From Cupriavidus sp. MP-37 (lineage in GTDB: Bacteria; Pseudomonadota; Gammaproteobacteria; Burkholderiales; Burkholderiaceae), in the NCBI RefSeq assembly GCF_020618415.1, contig NZ_CP085345.1:1054001-1118000 (forward strand): a stretch of DNA of 64,000 nt. The letters run 5' to 3'. Position numbers and translations under genes: made by a program. The notes under the pieces are model-generated. The model had not been told where the DNA came from. It searched no databases and saw nothing but the letters and a program-made list of their open reading frames with translations. This document shows, piece after piece, positions 18,270 through 28,985 of this stretch. Within the stretch, counting starts at the first letter, position 1; each line of letters begins with the position of its first letter.

Positions 18270-19202
18270 ATGAGCGAAACAACCCGCAATGTGCAGCCGG
18301 TTACGGCCAGCCTTGGCAAAGATGGTTCCGGCGAACTCGTGCCCTCGCGCTATGCCGTGCGCGTGGGCGACGTCGATGTCGTGCTGATCAGCGATGGCAT
18401 TCTGCCGCTGCCGACTTCGACCATGTCCACCAACGTAAGCCAGACCGAGCGCAACGATTGGTTCGATGGCCGCTTCCTGCAACGCGACACCTTCGACTGG
18501 GCGCTGAATATCGCGCTGGTGCGCAGCGGCGATCGCCTGATCCTGATCGACTCGGGCGTGGGCGACGGCTTCGAGTACTTTACGCGCGCCGGTCGGTCGG
18601 TGATGCGCCTGGAATCGGCGGGTATCGACCTGGCTGCGATCACCGATATCGTGATCACCCATATGCACATGGATCACGTCGGCGGGCTCAACGTGGCTGG
18701 CGTCAAGGCCAAGCTGCGGCCGGACGTGCGCATTCACGTGGCGGCCGCTGAAGTGGAGTTCTGGAAAAATCCGGACTTCAGCAGGACGGTGATGCCGGAA
18801 GCGGTCCCTCCCTCGCTCCGCAAGGCTGCCGCAAGGTTCGTGGAACTCTACCGCGAAAATATCGTGCAGTTCGATCAGGTGGTGGAAGTCGCGGCGGGCG
18901 TGTCGGCGCGCGTGACGGGCGGGCACACGCCGGGGCATTGCGTCGTGGACGTTGCCTCGAACGGCGAGAAACTGACGTTCGTGGGCGACGCGATTTTCGA
19001 GGTCGGCTTTGACCGGCCCGAGTGGCAGAATGGCTTCGAGCACGATCCTGAAGCGGCGGTCGACGTGCGTATCGCATTGCTCAACGAAGCCGCGGAAACC
19101 GGCGCGCTGCTGGCCGCCGCGCATGTCGCGTTCCCGTCCATCGGTCACGTTGCGAAGCATGGCAAAGCCTTCCGTTTCGTGCCGGTGCAATGGGATTACT
19201 GA
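18270..19202 (+). CDS. MBL-fold metallo-hydrolase
   Basis: 310 residues from ATG 18270; the 5' extension lacks a ribosome site and is poor coding sequence. The zinc signature HMHMDHVGG is near residue 131 and further ligands occur in GGHTPGHCV and FVGDAIF. The family includes lactonases and other hydrolases (AttM/quorum-quenching type among them), but this sequence alone does not fix the substrate. The gap before it (18027-18269) holds no other gene that I can see. Confidence 0.88.
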   Translation: MSETTRNVQPVTASLGKDGSGELVPSRYAVRVGDVDVVLISDGILPLPTSTMSTNVSQTERNDWFDGRFLQRDTFDWALNIALVRSGDRLILIDSGVGDGFEYFTRAGRSVMRLESAGIDLAAITDIVITHMHMDHVGGLNVAGVKAKLRPDVRIHVAAAEVEFWKNPDFSRTVMPEAVPPSLRKAAARFVELYRENIVQFDQVVEVAAGVSARVTGGHTPGHCVVDVASNGEKLTFVGDAIFEVGFDRPEWQNGFEHDPEAAVDVRIALLNEAAETGALLAAAHVAFPSIGHVAKHGKAFRFVPVQWDY

Positions 19203-19261
19203 TGGGTGGTCGACGATCAACCCATGGCCGTATGGATTGATCGCGTCGTCGCCTGAGGCAA

Positions 19262-19296
19262 CACAGGTTCTCCGCGCGCACCGCGGAGAACCTGTG
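19262..19296. terminator. Perfect 15-bp hairpin between convergent genes
   Basis: CACAGGTTCTCCGCG, 5-nt loop, then its exact complement. It lies between the convergent MBL and alcohol dehydrogenase genes and can terminate from either side, although no T-run is present. Confidence 0.6.
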
Positions 19297-19306
19297 GCCC
19301 GAGTGT

Positions 19307-20524
19307 CTAGTGGACCGACCCGGGCTGCAGTTCGACCTTGATCCAGCCGGGCTGGCGCAGGTCAAAGGCCTGGTAGGCCTCGATCGCCGAGGTCATCGGC
19401 TCGCGCCGCGTCAGGATGGCGGCCGGGTCGACCGCGCCGGTGCGCACCAGCTCCACCAGCCGCGGGATATAGGCGCGGTGGTTGCAGTTGCCCATGCGCA
19501 CCGTCAGGTTCTTGTTCATCGCCGCGCCGATCGGGAAGCTGCGGTCGGTGGGCGGATACACGCCGATGATCGACAGCGTGCCGGCCTTGGCCAGCGCGCG
19601 GATGGCCCAGTCCAGCGCCTGCGCCGGCGCGTCGCCCGGGACCCAGTTGCCCTGCGCCGACGGGTGGGCATGCGGCGCCAGGCGCGCGGCCTCCTGTTCG
19701 CTTTCCGGGATGGACGGATCCTGCGCCGCCGGCCCGTGGTGCGCGTGCATCGCATCGACGCCGACCGCATCGATGGCCCGGTCCACGCCGATGCCGCCGG
19801 TCAGCTGCACGATGGTCTCCACCGGATCTTCGGCATCGAAGTTCACCACCTCGGCGCCCTGCGCGCGTGCCATGTCGAGCCGGTCGGCCACCGCATCCAC
19901 GGCAAAGATGCGGCCCGCGCCCATCAGCTTCGCCGACGCGATCACGAACTGCCCCACCGGGCCGCAGCCGAATACCGCCACCGTATGGCCGGGATGGATG
20001 CTGGCGAGGTCGGCGCCGAAATAGCCGGTCGGGAAGATGTCGGAAAGCATGATCGCCTGCTCGTCGCTGACGTTGTCCGGCAGCTTGACGAGGTTGACGT
20101 GGGCGAACGGCACGCGTGCCTTCTCGGCCTGCAGCCCCTGGAACGGGCCGGTCTGCTCGGGCCCGCCATAGAAGGCGGTGCCGGCCTGCTTGCCGTGCGG
20201 ATTGGCGTTGTCGCACTGGGCGTAGTAGCCGGCGCGGCAATACGAGCAATAGCCGCAGGCGATGGTGGACGGGATCACGACGCGGTCGCCCACGCTGAGG
20301 TTGCGCACGCCGTCGCCCAGCGCCTCGACCACGCCCACGCCCTCGTGGCCCAGCACCGTGCCCGGCGCCAGCCCTTCCATGGTGCCGCGCACGAAATGCA
20401 GGTCAGTGCCGCAGATGGCACTGGCGGTCAGGCGCACGATGGCATCGGTGTCCTGCTCGATCACCGGCTCCGGCACGTCATCCAGCCGGATGTCGCCGAT
20501 ACCGTGAAATACAACAGCTTTCAT
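19307..20524 (-). CDS. Zinc-dependent alcohol dehydrogenase, formaldehyde-dehydrogenase-like
   Basis: 405 residues from ATG 20524 (MKAVVFHG). Catalytic zinc site GTDLHFVRG and GHEGVGVV, structural-zinc cysteines CGYCSYCRAGYYAQC, and NAD site VFGCGPVGQF are all present. Length and the internal insert (HHGPAAQDPS region) match the glutathione-independent FdhA-like subgroup of medium-chain dehydrogenases. The region 20525-20846 upstream carries no gene; it holds only the sigma-54-like promoter of gstA. Confidence 0.9.
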   Translation of the reverse strand: MKAVVFHGIGDIRLDDVPEPVIEQDTDAIVRLTASAICGTDLHFVRGTMEGLAPGTVLGHEGVGVVEALGDGVRNLSVGDRVVIPSTIACGYCSYCRAGYYAQCDNANPHGKQAGTAFYGGPEQTGPFQGLQAEKARVPFAHVNLVKLPDNVSDEQAIMLSDIFPTGYFGADLASIHPGHTVAVFGCGPVGQFVIASAKLMGAGRIFAVDAVADRLDMARAQGAEVVNFDAEDPVETIVQLTGGIGVDRAIDAVGVDAMHAHHGPAAQDPSIPESEQEAARLAPHAHPSAQGNWVPGDAPAQALDWAIRALAKAGTLSIIGVYPPTDRSFPIGAAMNKNLTVRMGNCNHRAYIPRLVELVRTGAVDPAAILTRREPMTSAIEAYQAFDLRQPGWIKVELQPGSVH

Positions 20525-20777
20525 GGTGTCCTCCACATGAAGCCGGAGCCACCTCCGGCGAGTTCAGTCGGAGTACCGGAGCTGCAAGGAACATTCCCAC
20601 GGGCGGCCCATGCACCGGCACAGCAAGCAGAGGCCGACAGCGCCCGGCTGGCAATTTCTGCTACGCGCCTTGCAATCCATTCCGGCGCCGCGGTGCCGGT
20701 GTAGCAGGCCGCAGGACACGCTGCGCCGTCGTGATGCCTGCTTCCGAGTTTGGCAACCCGGCGGAGAAAAATGGCTT

Positions 20778-20793
20778 GGGCATGTCGATTGCT
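20778..20793 (+). promoter_or_regulatory. Sigma-54-like promoter of gstA
   Basis: GGGCATG-N4-TTGCT, matching the -24/-12 consensus (GG and GC separated by 10 nt) with two mismatches at the -24 side. It lies 54 bp upstream of the gstA ATG in an otherwise empty 320-bp gap. Confidence 0.4.
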
Positions 20794-20846
20794 AAATCAC
20801 ACCTGACGTCCCCACGCTCGCGCACATTACCAAGGAGACACCCATC

Positions 20847-21455
20847 ATGAAGCTGTACTACGCTCCCGGCGCATGTTCCCTGGCGCCACATATCGCCCTG
20901 ATCGAGGCCGGCCTGCCCTTCTCCACCGAGCGCGTCGACTTGCGCGCCGAGCCGCACAAGACCGAGAGCGGCGCCGACTACAAGACCATCAACGCCAAGG
21001 GCTACGTGCCGACGCTGGTACTCGACAGCGGCGACAAGCTGACCGAGGCGGCAGTGGTGGTCCAGTACATTGCCGACCAGGCCCCGGACCAAGGGCTGGC
21101 TCCGGCGTGCAATACGCTCGAGCGCTATCACCTGCAGGAATGGCTGAATTTCATTTCGTCGGAACTGCACAAGGGCTTTGGGCCATTCTGGAAACCCGGC
21201 ACGCCGCAGGAACAGAAAAACGCGACGTGGGCACGCCTGTCACAGCGGTTCGACTGGCTGGCCCCGCAGCTGGAGGACAAGGACTACCTGATGGGGCAGT
21301 TCAGCGTTGCTGACGCCTACCTGTTCACCATCCTGAGATGGCCGGAACATTTCAAGTTGCCGCTGGAACGCTGGCCTGCGCTGCAGGCGTATCGGCAGAG
21401 AGTGGCTGGGCGTCCGGCGGTGCAGCAGGCGATGAAGGATGAGGGGATTGGTTGA
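20847..21455 (+). CDS. gstA: Beta-class glutathione S-transferase
   Basis: 202 residues, close throughout to Escherichia coli GstA: MKLYYAPGAC with catalytic Cys10 and LHKGF-P-F in the second domain, then FSVADAYLF. It conjugates or reduces electrophiles with glutathione in the cytoplasm. AAGGAGACACCC precedes ATG 20847. The sigma-54-like promoter suggests regulated expression. Confidence 0.93.
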   Translation: MKLYYAPGACSLAPHIALIEAGLPFSTERVDLRAEPHKTESGADYKTINAKGYVPTLVLDSGDKLTEAAVVVQYIADQAPDQGLAPACNTLERYHLQEWLNFISSELHKGFGPFWKPGTPQEQKNATWARLSQRFDWLAPQLEDKDYLMGQFSVADAYLFTILRWPEHFKLPLERWPALQAYRQRVAGRPAVQQAMKDEGIG

Positions 21456-21554
21456 CCTGCGGTCCTACCGCCTGACTCGCGATGCTGATTGCCGGACGAG
21501 GCAAGAGACGGCGCAAGACCGGCTGGCTCGCGCCGTTTGCTGCTGTTGATCTGG

Positions 21555-21884
21555 TCAGACCAGCGCCTGCAGGCGGCTAACGCTCTCGTCCAATTGTTCC
21601 CTGAGCGGCGAGAGCAAGGCATGCAGACCGACGCCTTGAGTGGTGGTGTCGCACTGCAGGTCCAGCAAGGTCAGGAAGGATTCAAGGCCCGCACTGACGC
21701 GCAGGATGTCATCCGTGATCTCAAGGATGTGGTCCTCAAGGGCAAGGCCTGAGCTGTGCGCCCGCGCGGCAGCTTTGGTGCGGCGACGAGCCTGGACGCG
21801 TTCATCCTTGTCAAGGTTCTCCGCCAGTTGCGTTGGCTTTCGGGCCAGAACGGGCTCTTGGGGAGCCGGGGTGGTGCTTTGCAT
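21555..21884 (-). CDS. Small helical protein of unknown function
   Basis: 109 residues from ATG 21884 (MQSTTPAPQ), preceded by GGAGGTCACC. A charged, Lys/Arg-rich N-terminal half is followed by a helical C-terminal half with a single Cys (LDLQCDTTTQG). The architecture resembles small DUF3077/DUF6124-type proteins of Pseudomonas and relatives, but I cannot confirm family. Convergent with gstA. Confidence 0.6.
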   Translation of the reverse strand: MQSTTPAPQEPVLARKPTQLAENLDKDERVQARRRTKAAARAHSSGLALEDHILEITDDILRVSAGLESFLTLLDLQCDTTTQGVGLHALLSPLREQLDESVSRLQALV

Positions 21885-22186
21885 GGTGACCTCCGCAATA
21901 AAGGAATGGAGGCCCGTCATCCGCTGCTAATCGGGTGGGCGGGCACAGGGCAGGGTTAGCAGACCGGCGCACCGAACCGGCGAGCCCTGAGGCTCCCCTG
22001 CCAAGGCCCGCCCGCAGGTGTGGACGTTCGATGGCGGGACAGACAGAGGCGCTCGCGCGGACTGTCCGTCGGTGGGTGCGCAGGCTGCTAAACCTGGCCG
22101 CCGTTGGTTTGGCGACAGACCATTCTCGAACACGGGGCGATGGAGCGGCTCAACTGGAAACGGATTTTGACATAGTGTGAGCTCGC

Positions 22187-22291
22187 GCCTACGTCGCCTT
22201 GGTGGGCCACGCGCACGTCGGCCACGGTGTCGTCGCAGACAAGGCCGTTACTGCACACGAAGCGGAACATCCCGCCCAGCATCGAGCAGAA
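22187..22291 (-). pseudogene. Relic of a DUF932 mobile-element gene
   Basis: On the minus strand the reading frame encodes MFRFVCSNGLVCDDTVADV followed by a VAHQGDV segment, which matches the conserved core of DUF932 proteins carried by integrative elements and plasmids. The frame loses similarity on both sides and there is no complete gene. The surrounding gap (21885-22506) holds nothing else that I can identify. It marks decayed mobile DNA next to the cus operon. Confidence 0.55.
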
Positions 22292-22506
22292 AGGCGTGCT
22301 AAAGCCGTCCTTCACTGTGCAGCAAAAATTGCCGCTTGGCCGAATATTAGGTAAGAGGCCCAACTTTACTGAACGGCAAACGATTACCCACTGCTGCATG
22401 CTCGGGCCCAGTCTGACCGAACAACAGTTGATTGCGCGCTAAGGTCAGCTTGCATGCCCCCAAAAAAGCAGTATCCTTGGCACAGTCCCGCCAAGGTAAA
22501 GCCCTC

Positions 22507-22908
22507 TTGCGTCACGCCATTCGCCGGCATCCTGTCTTCGCCGGCCTCCTGCTCGTTCTATTCCTGACAGCTCAGCTGGCAGCGGCAGCGTACGCCTGTA
22601 CCGGTAGCCGCTACCAGATGGAAGCCAGCGACACGATGGCGGCCATGACCGAATCCTGTGCGGACATGGCGGCGGACAGTGATGACCACGGCGCTGACCA
22701 AAGTGCGCTTTGCCTGGCGCACTGCCAGGCCGATTCCAAGAGTGCCGACCATGTGTCGCCGCAGCTGCCGGCATTCCTGCCGGTGCTGATGAGCGTGATC
22801 GAACCCACGCGCGTGGTCCTGGCCGATATCCGCACCGCGCTGCGCGCAGAGGCGGAGGCGCGCGGCCCGCCGCTCCTGAACATCCTTCACTGCAGTTTCC
22901 AGACATAG
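22507..22908 (+). CDS. CusD-like small exported protein
   Basis: About 133 residues if TTG 22507 is used (AAGG upstream); an alternative TTG at 22432 would add 25 residues. A signal segment (FAGLLLVLFLTAQLAAAAYA) is followed by a Cys/His/Asp/Met-containing region (SCADMAADSDDHGAD, CLAHCQAD). Position just before cusC matches cusD in the C. metallidurans order cusDCBAF. Role of CusD is not known. Start choice is uncertain. Confidence 0.6.
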   Translation: MRHAIRRHPVFAGLLLVLFLTAQLAAAAYACTGSRYQMEASDTMAAMTESCADMAADSDDHGADQSALCLAHCQADSKSADHVSPQLPAFLPVLMSVIEPTRVVLADIRTALRAEAEARGPPLLNILHCSFQT

Positions 22909-22978
22909 CCTCCTGATCGACGTCCACTCGGTGCTGCCCCGCTAGATTCGGGTAGCTGTCGTCGTTCAGGGAGGCTTT

Positions 22979-24280
22979 ATGCTTTTTCCACGTCGCCTGG
23001 CGCTGGCGCTGCTGTGCGCGCCCGCCTTCGGCCTGGCGCTGTCGCATGCCGCGGCTGCGCCATCCGCCCCGTCTCTTTCCCTCGAGGAAACGGTCGCGCT
23101 CGCGACCACCCATGCCGGCAATGCCGAATCCTCGCGCGGCGCTGTGGAGGCCGCGGTGCAAATGGCGGTCGCCGCCGGTCAGTTGCCTGATCCGGTTCTC
23201 AAGCTCGGCCTCAACAACGTCCCGGTGAACGGGCCGGACCAGTTCTCGCTGAGCCGGGATTTCATGACGATGCGGTCGATCAGCGTGATGCAGGAGTTCA
23301 CGCGCCCGGACAAGCGCCGCGCGAAGGCGGCGCGCTTTGAAGCCGAAGCGGCCGCCGCCGAAGCGCAGCGCGCGGTCGCGCTGGCCAACGTGCAACGCAA
23401 TGCGGTGGGGGCCTGGCTCGACCGGTGGTATGCGGAACAGACCGGCGTGCTGCTCGGCCATCATGGCCATCCGATCGAGTTGGCGCTCCAGGCCGCAACG
23501 GCTGCGTATCGCAGCGGGCGCGGCTCGCGCGCAGAGGTGCTGGCAATGGAGCTGGAACTGCAAAAGCTGCATGACCGCCTGGACGAAAACCGGACCGCCG
23601 TGGCCACCGCGACGCTCAACTTGCAGCGCTGGGTCGGGATCGAAGCCAATCGCCCGCTCTCGGATCGGCCACCACTGGACGTGCCACCAGCCGTCCGGCA
23701 ACTGGCGCAAGGCGAAGTCGACGCCGTACCTGAACTTGCAGCCGCGCGGCGCCAAGTGGCGCTGGCGGAATCGGAAATCCAGGTGGCGAGGGAAGCCAGG
23801 ACGCCGGATGTAACGGTCGAACTGATGGTCAGCCAGCGTGGCTCGGCGTATTCCAACATGGGTTCGGTAAACGTGAGCTTCCCGGTGCCGTGGGATCGCG
23901 GCAACCGCCAGGACCGCGACGTTGCCGCCAGGCTGGCGCAGGCCAACGAGGCACGCGCCAAATCGGAAATCACCCGACGCAATACCCAGGCTATGGTGGG
24001 CGCCAAGCTGGCCGAACTGCAGCGCAATCTGGATCGGCTCAAGCGCTACGACGACAGAACCTTGCCGCTCGCCGCCAGCCAGGCCGATGCGGCCCTGACC
24101 GCCTACCGCACCAATACCGGAACGCTGCTTGCCGTCGCCGAGGCCAACCATCGCGTAATCGATACGAAGCTGGAACGGCTCGCCCTGGAGGCGAAAACGG
24201 CCAGGTTATGGGCCGACCTGGCCTTCCTGGTTCCGCTGCCGACCGCGCAAACCGAGCCGGCCACCAAGGAGTTCAAATGA
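22979..24280 (+). CDS. cusC: Copper/silver efflux outer-membrane factor
   Basis: 433 residues with signal peptide (1-26, ending HAAAA). TolC-fold helical repeats are present; LQRWVGIEANRPLS and SVMQEFTRPDKRRAKAARF are typical of the CusC-like branch. It forms the outer-membrane exit duct for CusBA. Its stop overlaps the cusB start (ATGA). Confidence 0.88.
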   Translation: MLFPRRLALALLCAPAFGLALSHAAAAPSAPSLSLEETVALATTHAGNAESSRGAVEAAVQMAVAAGQLPDPVLKLGLNNVPVNGPDQFSLSRDFMTMRSISVMQEFTRPDKRRAKAARFEAEAAAAEAQRAVALANVQRNAVGAWLDRWYAEQTGVLLGHHGHPIELALQAATAAYRSGRGSRAEVLAMELELQKLHDRLDENRTAVATATLNLQRWVGIEANRPLSDRPPLDVPPAVRQLAQGEVDAVPELAAARRQVALAESEIQVAREARTPDVTVELMVSQRGSAYSNMGSVNVSFPVPWDRGNRQDRDVAARLAQANEARAKSEITRRNTQAMVGAKLAELQRNLDRLKRYDDRTLPLAASQADAALTAYRTNTGTLLAVAEANHRVIDTKLERLALEAKTARLWADLAFLVPLPTAQTEPATKEFK

Positions 24281-25818
24281 AGAAGCAGGCCATTGCGGCG
24301 GCAGCGGCGGGCATCGTGCTTCTTGGCGCCGCGCTCTATGGCGCCTACCAAGTTGGCGTTACCCGCGGGACCTCATCAGCGCAGTCGTCGGCGGCGCCGG
24401 GCGCAGCCTCCGCGCTCAAGGCTGGCGACACGGATCCGAGCACCGGCAAGAAGATCCTGTACTGGCACGATCCGATGGTGCCCGGCCAGCGCTTCGACAA
24501 GCCCGGCAAGTCACCGTTCATGGACATGCAGCTCGTGCCGGTGTATGCGGAAGGGGACGGCAGCGGCGGCAACGGCGTCGTGGTCGACAGCCATGTCGCG
24601 CAGAATCTTGGCATCCGCACGGTCGAGGTGAAGCCGAGCCGGCTGAGCGCCGTGCTCGAGGCGCCCGGCAATGTCGCCATCAACGAGCGTAGTGTCCGGG
24701 TGATCCAGGCGCGCACCAATGGCTTTGTCCAGCATCTGGCGGTCAAGGCGACGCTTGACCCGGTGCGGCGTGGGCAAGCACTGATGACCTTGTACTCGCC
24801 CGACTGGGTCGCAGCGCAAGAGGAGTATCTCGCCGTGTCGCGCATGGCGGGCGGCGAGCCGTCCGACCTGCGCGACACGGCGCGGGCCCGCATGCTCCAG
24901 GCCGGCATGACGCCGGGCCAGGTCAGCGCCGTCGAGTCGTCCGGCAAGCTCCAGCCCAATCTGGCCATTGTGAGCCCGGTCGACGGCCTCGTGACCGAGG
25001 TTGCGGTCCGTGAAGGCATGACCGTCGCTCCCGGCATGACGCTGTTTCGGCTGGCCGACCTGAGCGAGGTCTGGGTGATCGCCGAAGTCCCGGAGGGGCA
25101 GTTGCGCGTCATCGTGCCCGGCCTGGCGGTCAAGGTCACGCCGACAGGCCGGTCGGAACCGCTCCCTGGCAAAGTGGATGCCATCCTGCCGGATGTCAAT
25201 CCGGCCACGCGCACCACCAAGGTTCGCATTGTCCTGCCCAACCCAGGCAGACACCTGCTGCCGGGAATGTTCGCGACGGTCCGGTTCGACAGCGGCGATC
25301 AGGGCGAAGCGCTGGTGATTCCGCTGGAGTCCGTGATCCGTACGGGCCAGCGCTCACTGGTCATGGTCGATGCCGGCAAGGCCGGCTTTGTCGCAACCGA
25401 AGTCAAGACCGGCCGCGAGGCCGCGGGCATGGTCGAGGTGCTGTCCGGACTCAAGGCCGGACAGAAAGTGGTCACCTCCGGGCAGTTCCTCATCGATTCG
25501 GAGGCCAGCCTGCGTGGCACCACCGAGCGCATGTCGCCGACCCAGGGCGCTTCGGCCCCCGCCGCGCCGGCGGCCGAGCATGAGGGTGTCGGGCGCGTCG
25601 AGGCGGTGACGAACGAGGGCCTGACGATCTCGCACGAACCGATTCCTTCGGTACAGTGGGGCGCGATGACGATGGATTTTGCGGCGCCGCCCGCGGGCTT
25701 GCCCAAGGCATTCAAGCCCGGCGACCGCGTGCGGTTCCGCTTCCATCTGGATCACGACGGCCTGCCCATCCTGTCTTCGGTCGAGGCGGCCGCCGGCGCC
25801 CAGGGAGCCAAGCCATGA
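24277..25818 (+). CDS. cusB: Cu(I)/Ag(I) adaptor CusB with N-terminal metal domain and C-terminal CusF-like domain
   Basis: 513 residues from ATG 24277. After an N-terminal anchor comes a heavy-metal-binding domain ([14 protein letters not shown], then [13 protein letters not shown] at about 66-90), then the CusB lipoyl, hairpin and barrel regions, and a C-terminal CusF-like domain from about 435 ([18 protein letters not shown]) with the Trp and Met-x-Met copper ligands of CusF. CusB receives Cu(I) from CusF and opens the pump. Having its own CusF-like domain and a separate cusF downstream gives two periplasmic copper donors. Start and stop overlap neighbours (ATGA). Confidence 0.92.
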   Translation: MKKQAIAAAAAGIVLLGAALYGAYQVGVTRGTSSAQSSAAPGAASALKAGDTDPSTGKKILYWHDPMVPGQRFDKPGKSPFMDMQLVPVYAEGDGSGGNGVVVDSHVAQNLGIRTVEVKPSRLSAVLEAPGNVAINERSVRVIQARTNGFVQHLAVKATLDPVRRGQALMTLYSPDWVAAQEEYLAVSRMAGGEPSDLRDTARARMLQAGMTPGQVSAVESSGKLQPNLAIVSPVDGLVTEVAVREGMTVAPGMTLFRLADLSEVWVIAEVPEGQLRVIVPGLAVKVTPTGRSEPLPGKVDAILPDVNPATRTTKVRIVLPNPGRHLLPGMFATVRFDSGDQGEALVIPLESVIRTGQRSLVMVDAGKAGFVATEVKTGREAAGMVEVLSGLKAGQKVVTSGQFLIDSEASLRGTTERMSPTQGASAPAAPAAEHEGVGRVEAVTNEGLTISHEPIPSVQWGAMTMDFAAPPAGLPKAFKPGDRVRFRFHLDHDGLPILSSVEAAAGAQGAKP

Positions 25819-28800
25819 TTGCCCGGTTGATCCTCGCTTCCATCCGCAATCGCTTCCTGGTGCTGCTGGCCACGGTGATGCTGATCGCATGGGGGCTGTG
25901 GGCGGTGCGCAGCACGCCGCTCGATGCCTTGCCGGACCTGTCCGACGTGCAAGTGATCATCCGCACGCCATTTCCGGGCCAGGCGCCGCAGATTGTCGAA
26001 AACCAGGTCACCTATCCGCTGACGACGACCATGCTGTCGGTGCCGGGCGCCAGGACCGTGCGCGGCTACTCGTTCTTCGGCGACTCCTTTGTCTATGTGC
26101 TGTTCGAGGACGGCACCGACTTGTACTGGGCGCGGTCGCGGGTGCTGGAATACCTGAACCAGGTGCAATCCCGCCTGCCGGCTGCGGCCAAGCCCGCGCT
26201 GGGTCCGGATGCCACCGGCGTGGGCTGGATCTACGAGTACACGCTGGTGGACAAGACCGGGCGGCATGACCTCAGCCAACTGCGCGCGTTGCAGGACTGG
26301 TTCCTGCGCTTCGAGCTGAAATCGCTGCCCAATGTCGCCGAGGTCGCTTCCGTCGGCGGGATGGTGAAGCAGTACCAGGTGGTCCTGATGCCGGACCGTT
26401 TGCGTGCCTACAACCTGTCGCAAGCCAGGGTGCTGGCAGCGCTCAAGGGCGCCAACCAGGAGACGGGCGGCTCGGTGCTCGAGCTGGGCGAGGCGGAGTA
26501 TATGGTGCGCGCCAGCGGCTACCTGAAGACGCTCGACGATTTCCGGCAGATTCCGCTCGTGACCAGCGCTGCCGGCATTCCGGTGCGGCTGGGCGATGTC
26601 GCCACGATCCAGCTTGGCCCGGAAACGCGGCGCGGCATCGCCGAGCTCGATGGCCAGGGCGAGGTGGCAGGCGGCATCATCGTGATGCGCTCGGGCAAGA
26701 ACGCGCTGGAAACCATCGAGGCAGTCAAGGCCAGGCTTGCCACGCTACAGAAGAGCCTGCCGGCCGGCGTCGAGATCGTGCCCACCTACGACCGCTCGGC
26801 GCTGATCAACCGTGCGGTGGAAAACCTGACACACAAGCTGATCGAAGAGTTCATCGTCGTGGCGCTGGTCTGCCTGGTGTTCCTGTTCCACCTGCGTTCC
26901 GCGCTGGTTGCCATCATTTCGCTTCCGCTAGGCGTGCTGGCGGCCTTTGTGGTGATGCGCTACCAGGGCGTCAATGCCAACATCATGTCGCTGGGCGGCA
27001 TCGCCATCGCCATCGGCGCCATGGTCGATGCCGCCGTGGTCATGATCGAGAACGCGCATAAGCATCTGGAACACTGGCATACGGACCACCCCGGACAGGA
27101 CCTGGGCGGGCACGAGCGCTGGCGCGTGATTGGGGAGTCGGCCGCCGAGGTGGGCCCCGCGCTGTTCTTCTCGCTGCTGATCATTACGCTGTCGTTCATC
27201 CCGGTGTTTACGCTGGAGGCGCAGGAAGGCCGGCTGTTCTCGCCACTGGCCTTTACCAAGACCTATTCGATGGCGGCCGCGGCGGGCCTTTCCGTGACGC
27301 TGGTGCCGGTCCTGATGGGCTATATGATTCGCGGCAGGATTCCCACGGAGCAGTCCAATCCGCTCAGCCGCTGGCTGATCCGCGCCTATCGGCCGGTACT
27401 TGCCAGGGTGCTTGCCTATCCAAAGGCGACCATCGCGATTGCGGCGGTGCTGCTGCTCGCGACCGCCTGGCCGATCCTGCGAATCGGCGGCGAGTTCATG
27501 CCGCCCCTCGACGAGGGCGACCTGCTCTACATGCCGTCGGCACTGCCGGGGTTGTCCGCAGGCAAGGCCGCACAGTTGCTGCAGCAGACCGACCGCCTGA
27601 TCAAGACCGTGCCGGAGGTGGCCACCGTGTTCGGCAAGGCCGGCCGCGCCGATACCGCGACCGATCCGGCGCCGATCGAGATGTTCGAGACCACCATCCA
27701 GTTCAAGCCGCGCGACCAGTGGCGTGCCGGCATGACGACCGACAAGCTGGTGGAGGAGCTCGACCGCGTGGTGAAGGTGCCGGGTCTCTCCAACATCTGG
27801 GTGCCGCCCATCCGCAACCGGATCGACATGCTCGCCACGGGCATCAAAAGTCCGGTCGGCATCAAGGTGGCAGGCACGGACCTGAAGGAGATCGACCGGC
27901 TGGCCACGCGGATCGAAGCAGCCGTCAAGACGGTGCCCGGCGTCACCTCGGCGCTGGCCGAACGGCTGACCGGCGGGCGCTACATCGATGTCGATATCGA
28001 CCGCATGGCGGCCGGGCGGTATGGACTGAACATCGACGAGGTCCAGAGCATCGTGTCATCGGCCATCGGTGGCGACAACGTCGGGGAAGTGGTGGACGGG
28101 CTGGCGCGCTTTCCCATCAACGTCCGCTACCCGCGCGACTACCGCGACTCGGTGGAGCAGCTGCGCAGCCTGCCCATCGTCACCGACCGGGGCCAGCACA
28201 TTATCCTGTCGGACGTCGCGCGCATCCAGGTGGCGCAGGGACCGCCGATGCTGCGCAGCGAGAATGCCCGCCTGTCCGGCTGGGTGTACGTAGACATCCG
28301 CGGACGCGACCTGCGTTCGGCCGTCCACGACATGCAGGTGGCGGTGGCCAAGGCGGTGCCGATGCCGGCGGGCTATTCCCTCAGCTGGTCGGGACAGTTC
28401 GAATACCTGGAGCGCGCCACCGCGAAGCTGAAGGTAGTGGTGCCGTTCACGCTGCTGATCATCTTCGTGTTGCTGTACCTGGTGTTCGGCCGTCTCGATG
28501 AAGCGCTGCTGATCATGGGCACGCTGCCTCTCGCGCTGATCGGCGGATTCTGGCTGCTCTATCTGCTGGGCTACAACCTGTCGGTGGCCGGCGTCGTCGG
28601 CTTTATCGCCCTGGCCGGCGTGGCGGCGGAGTTTGGCGTCATCATGCTGCTCTACCTGAAGCAGGCCTGGCGCGAACGCGAAGACCGCGGCGAAACCAGT
28701 GTGCCTGCGTTGCTCGATGCGATTCAGGAAGGAGCCGTGCTGCGGGTCCGCCCCAAGGCCATGACCGTCGCCGTGATTCTCGCCGGCCTGCTTCCGATCA

Positions 28801-28985
28801 TGTGGTCGCACGGCACCGGCTCGGAGGTCATGCAGCGCATTGCGGCCCCGATGGTGGGCGGCATGGTCACCGCGCCATTGCTTTCGCTGTTTGTCGTGCC
28901 GGCGGTGTACTTGCTGATCCGCAGGCGCCAGACCGCCCCGACCTCACTTTCCACCCAACCCTCACTTCAGGAGGAATCACGATGA
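25815..28985 (+). CDS. cusA: Cu(I)/Ag(I) RND efflux pump
   Basis: 1056 residues. TM4 carries [16 protein letters not shown], the HME4 (Cu/Ag) signature. All three methionines of the E. coli CusA periplasmic triad (M573, M623, M672) have counterparts: [14 protein letters not shown] and RIDMLATG. The C-terminal TM block [10 protein letters not shown] and [11 protein letters not shown] is intact. It exports monovalent copper or silver, driven by protons. Both ends overlap neighbours by 4 bp, so translation is coupled. Confidence 0.96.
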   Translation: MIARLILASIRNRFLVLLATVMLIAWGLWAVRSTPLDALPDLSDVQVIIRTPFPGQAPQIVENQVTYPLTTTMLSVPGARTVRGYSFFGDSFVYVLFEDGTDLYWARSRVLEYLNQVQSRLPAAAKPALGPDATGVGWIYEYTLVDKTGRHDLSQLRALQDWFLRFELKSLPNVAEVASVGGMVKQYQVVLMPDRLRAYNLSQARVLAALKGANQETGGSVLELGEAEYMVRASGYLKTLDDFRQIPLVTSAAGIPVRLGDVATIQLGPETRRGIAELDGQGEVAGGIIVMRSGKNALETIEAVKARLATLQKSLPAGVEIVPTYDRSALINRAVENLTHKLIEEFIVVALVCLVFLFHLRSALVAIISLPLGVLAAFVVMRYQGVNANIMSLGGIAIAIGAMVDAAVVMIENAHKHLEHWHTDHPGQDLGGHERWRVIGESAAEVGPALFFSLLIITLSFIPVFTLEAQEGRLFSPLAFTKTYSMAAAAGLSVTLVPVLMGYMIRGRIPTEQSNPLSRWLIRAYRPVLARVLAYPKATIAIAAVLLLATAWPILRIGGEFMPPLDEGDLLYMPSALPGLSAGKAAQLLQQTDRLIKTVPEVATVFGKAGRADTATDPAPIEMFETTIQFKPRDQWRAGMTTDKLVEELDRVVKVPGLSNIWVPPIRNRIDMLATGIKSPVGIKVAGTDLKEIDRLATRIEAAVKTVPGVTSALAERLTGGRYIDVDIDRMAAGRYGLNIDEVQSIVSSAIGGDNVGEVVDGLARFPINVRYPRDYRDSVEQLRSLPIVTDRGQHIILSDVARIQVAQGPPMLRSENARLSGWVYVDIRGRDLRSAVHDMQVAVAKAVPMPAGYSLSWSGQFEYLERATAKLKVVVPFTLLIIFVLLYLVFGRLDEALLIMGTLPLALIGGFWLLYLLGYNLSVAGVVGFIALAGVAAEFGVIMLLYLKQAWREREDRGETSVPALLDAIQEGAVLRVRPKAMTVAVILAGLLPIMWSHGTGSEVMQRIAAPMVGGMVTAPLLSLFVVPAVYLLIRRRQTAPTSLSTQPSLQEESR

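Noticed and set aside
22088..22399. Intact 103-aa gene on the minus strand
   Set aside because: Only the central part matches DUF932; the ends are unrelated, so it is listed as a relic.
25656..25815. Longer cusA start at 25656
   Set aside because: It overlaps the CusF-like domain of cusB in another frame; ATG 25815 with the ATGA overlap fits the family N-terminus.
27480..27850. Loss of the third CusA copper-binding methionine (Leu in [10 protein letters not shown])
   Set aside because: On recounting the E. coli sequence, M672 aligns with the Met of RIDMLATG, which is present; the triad is complete.
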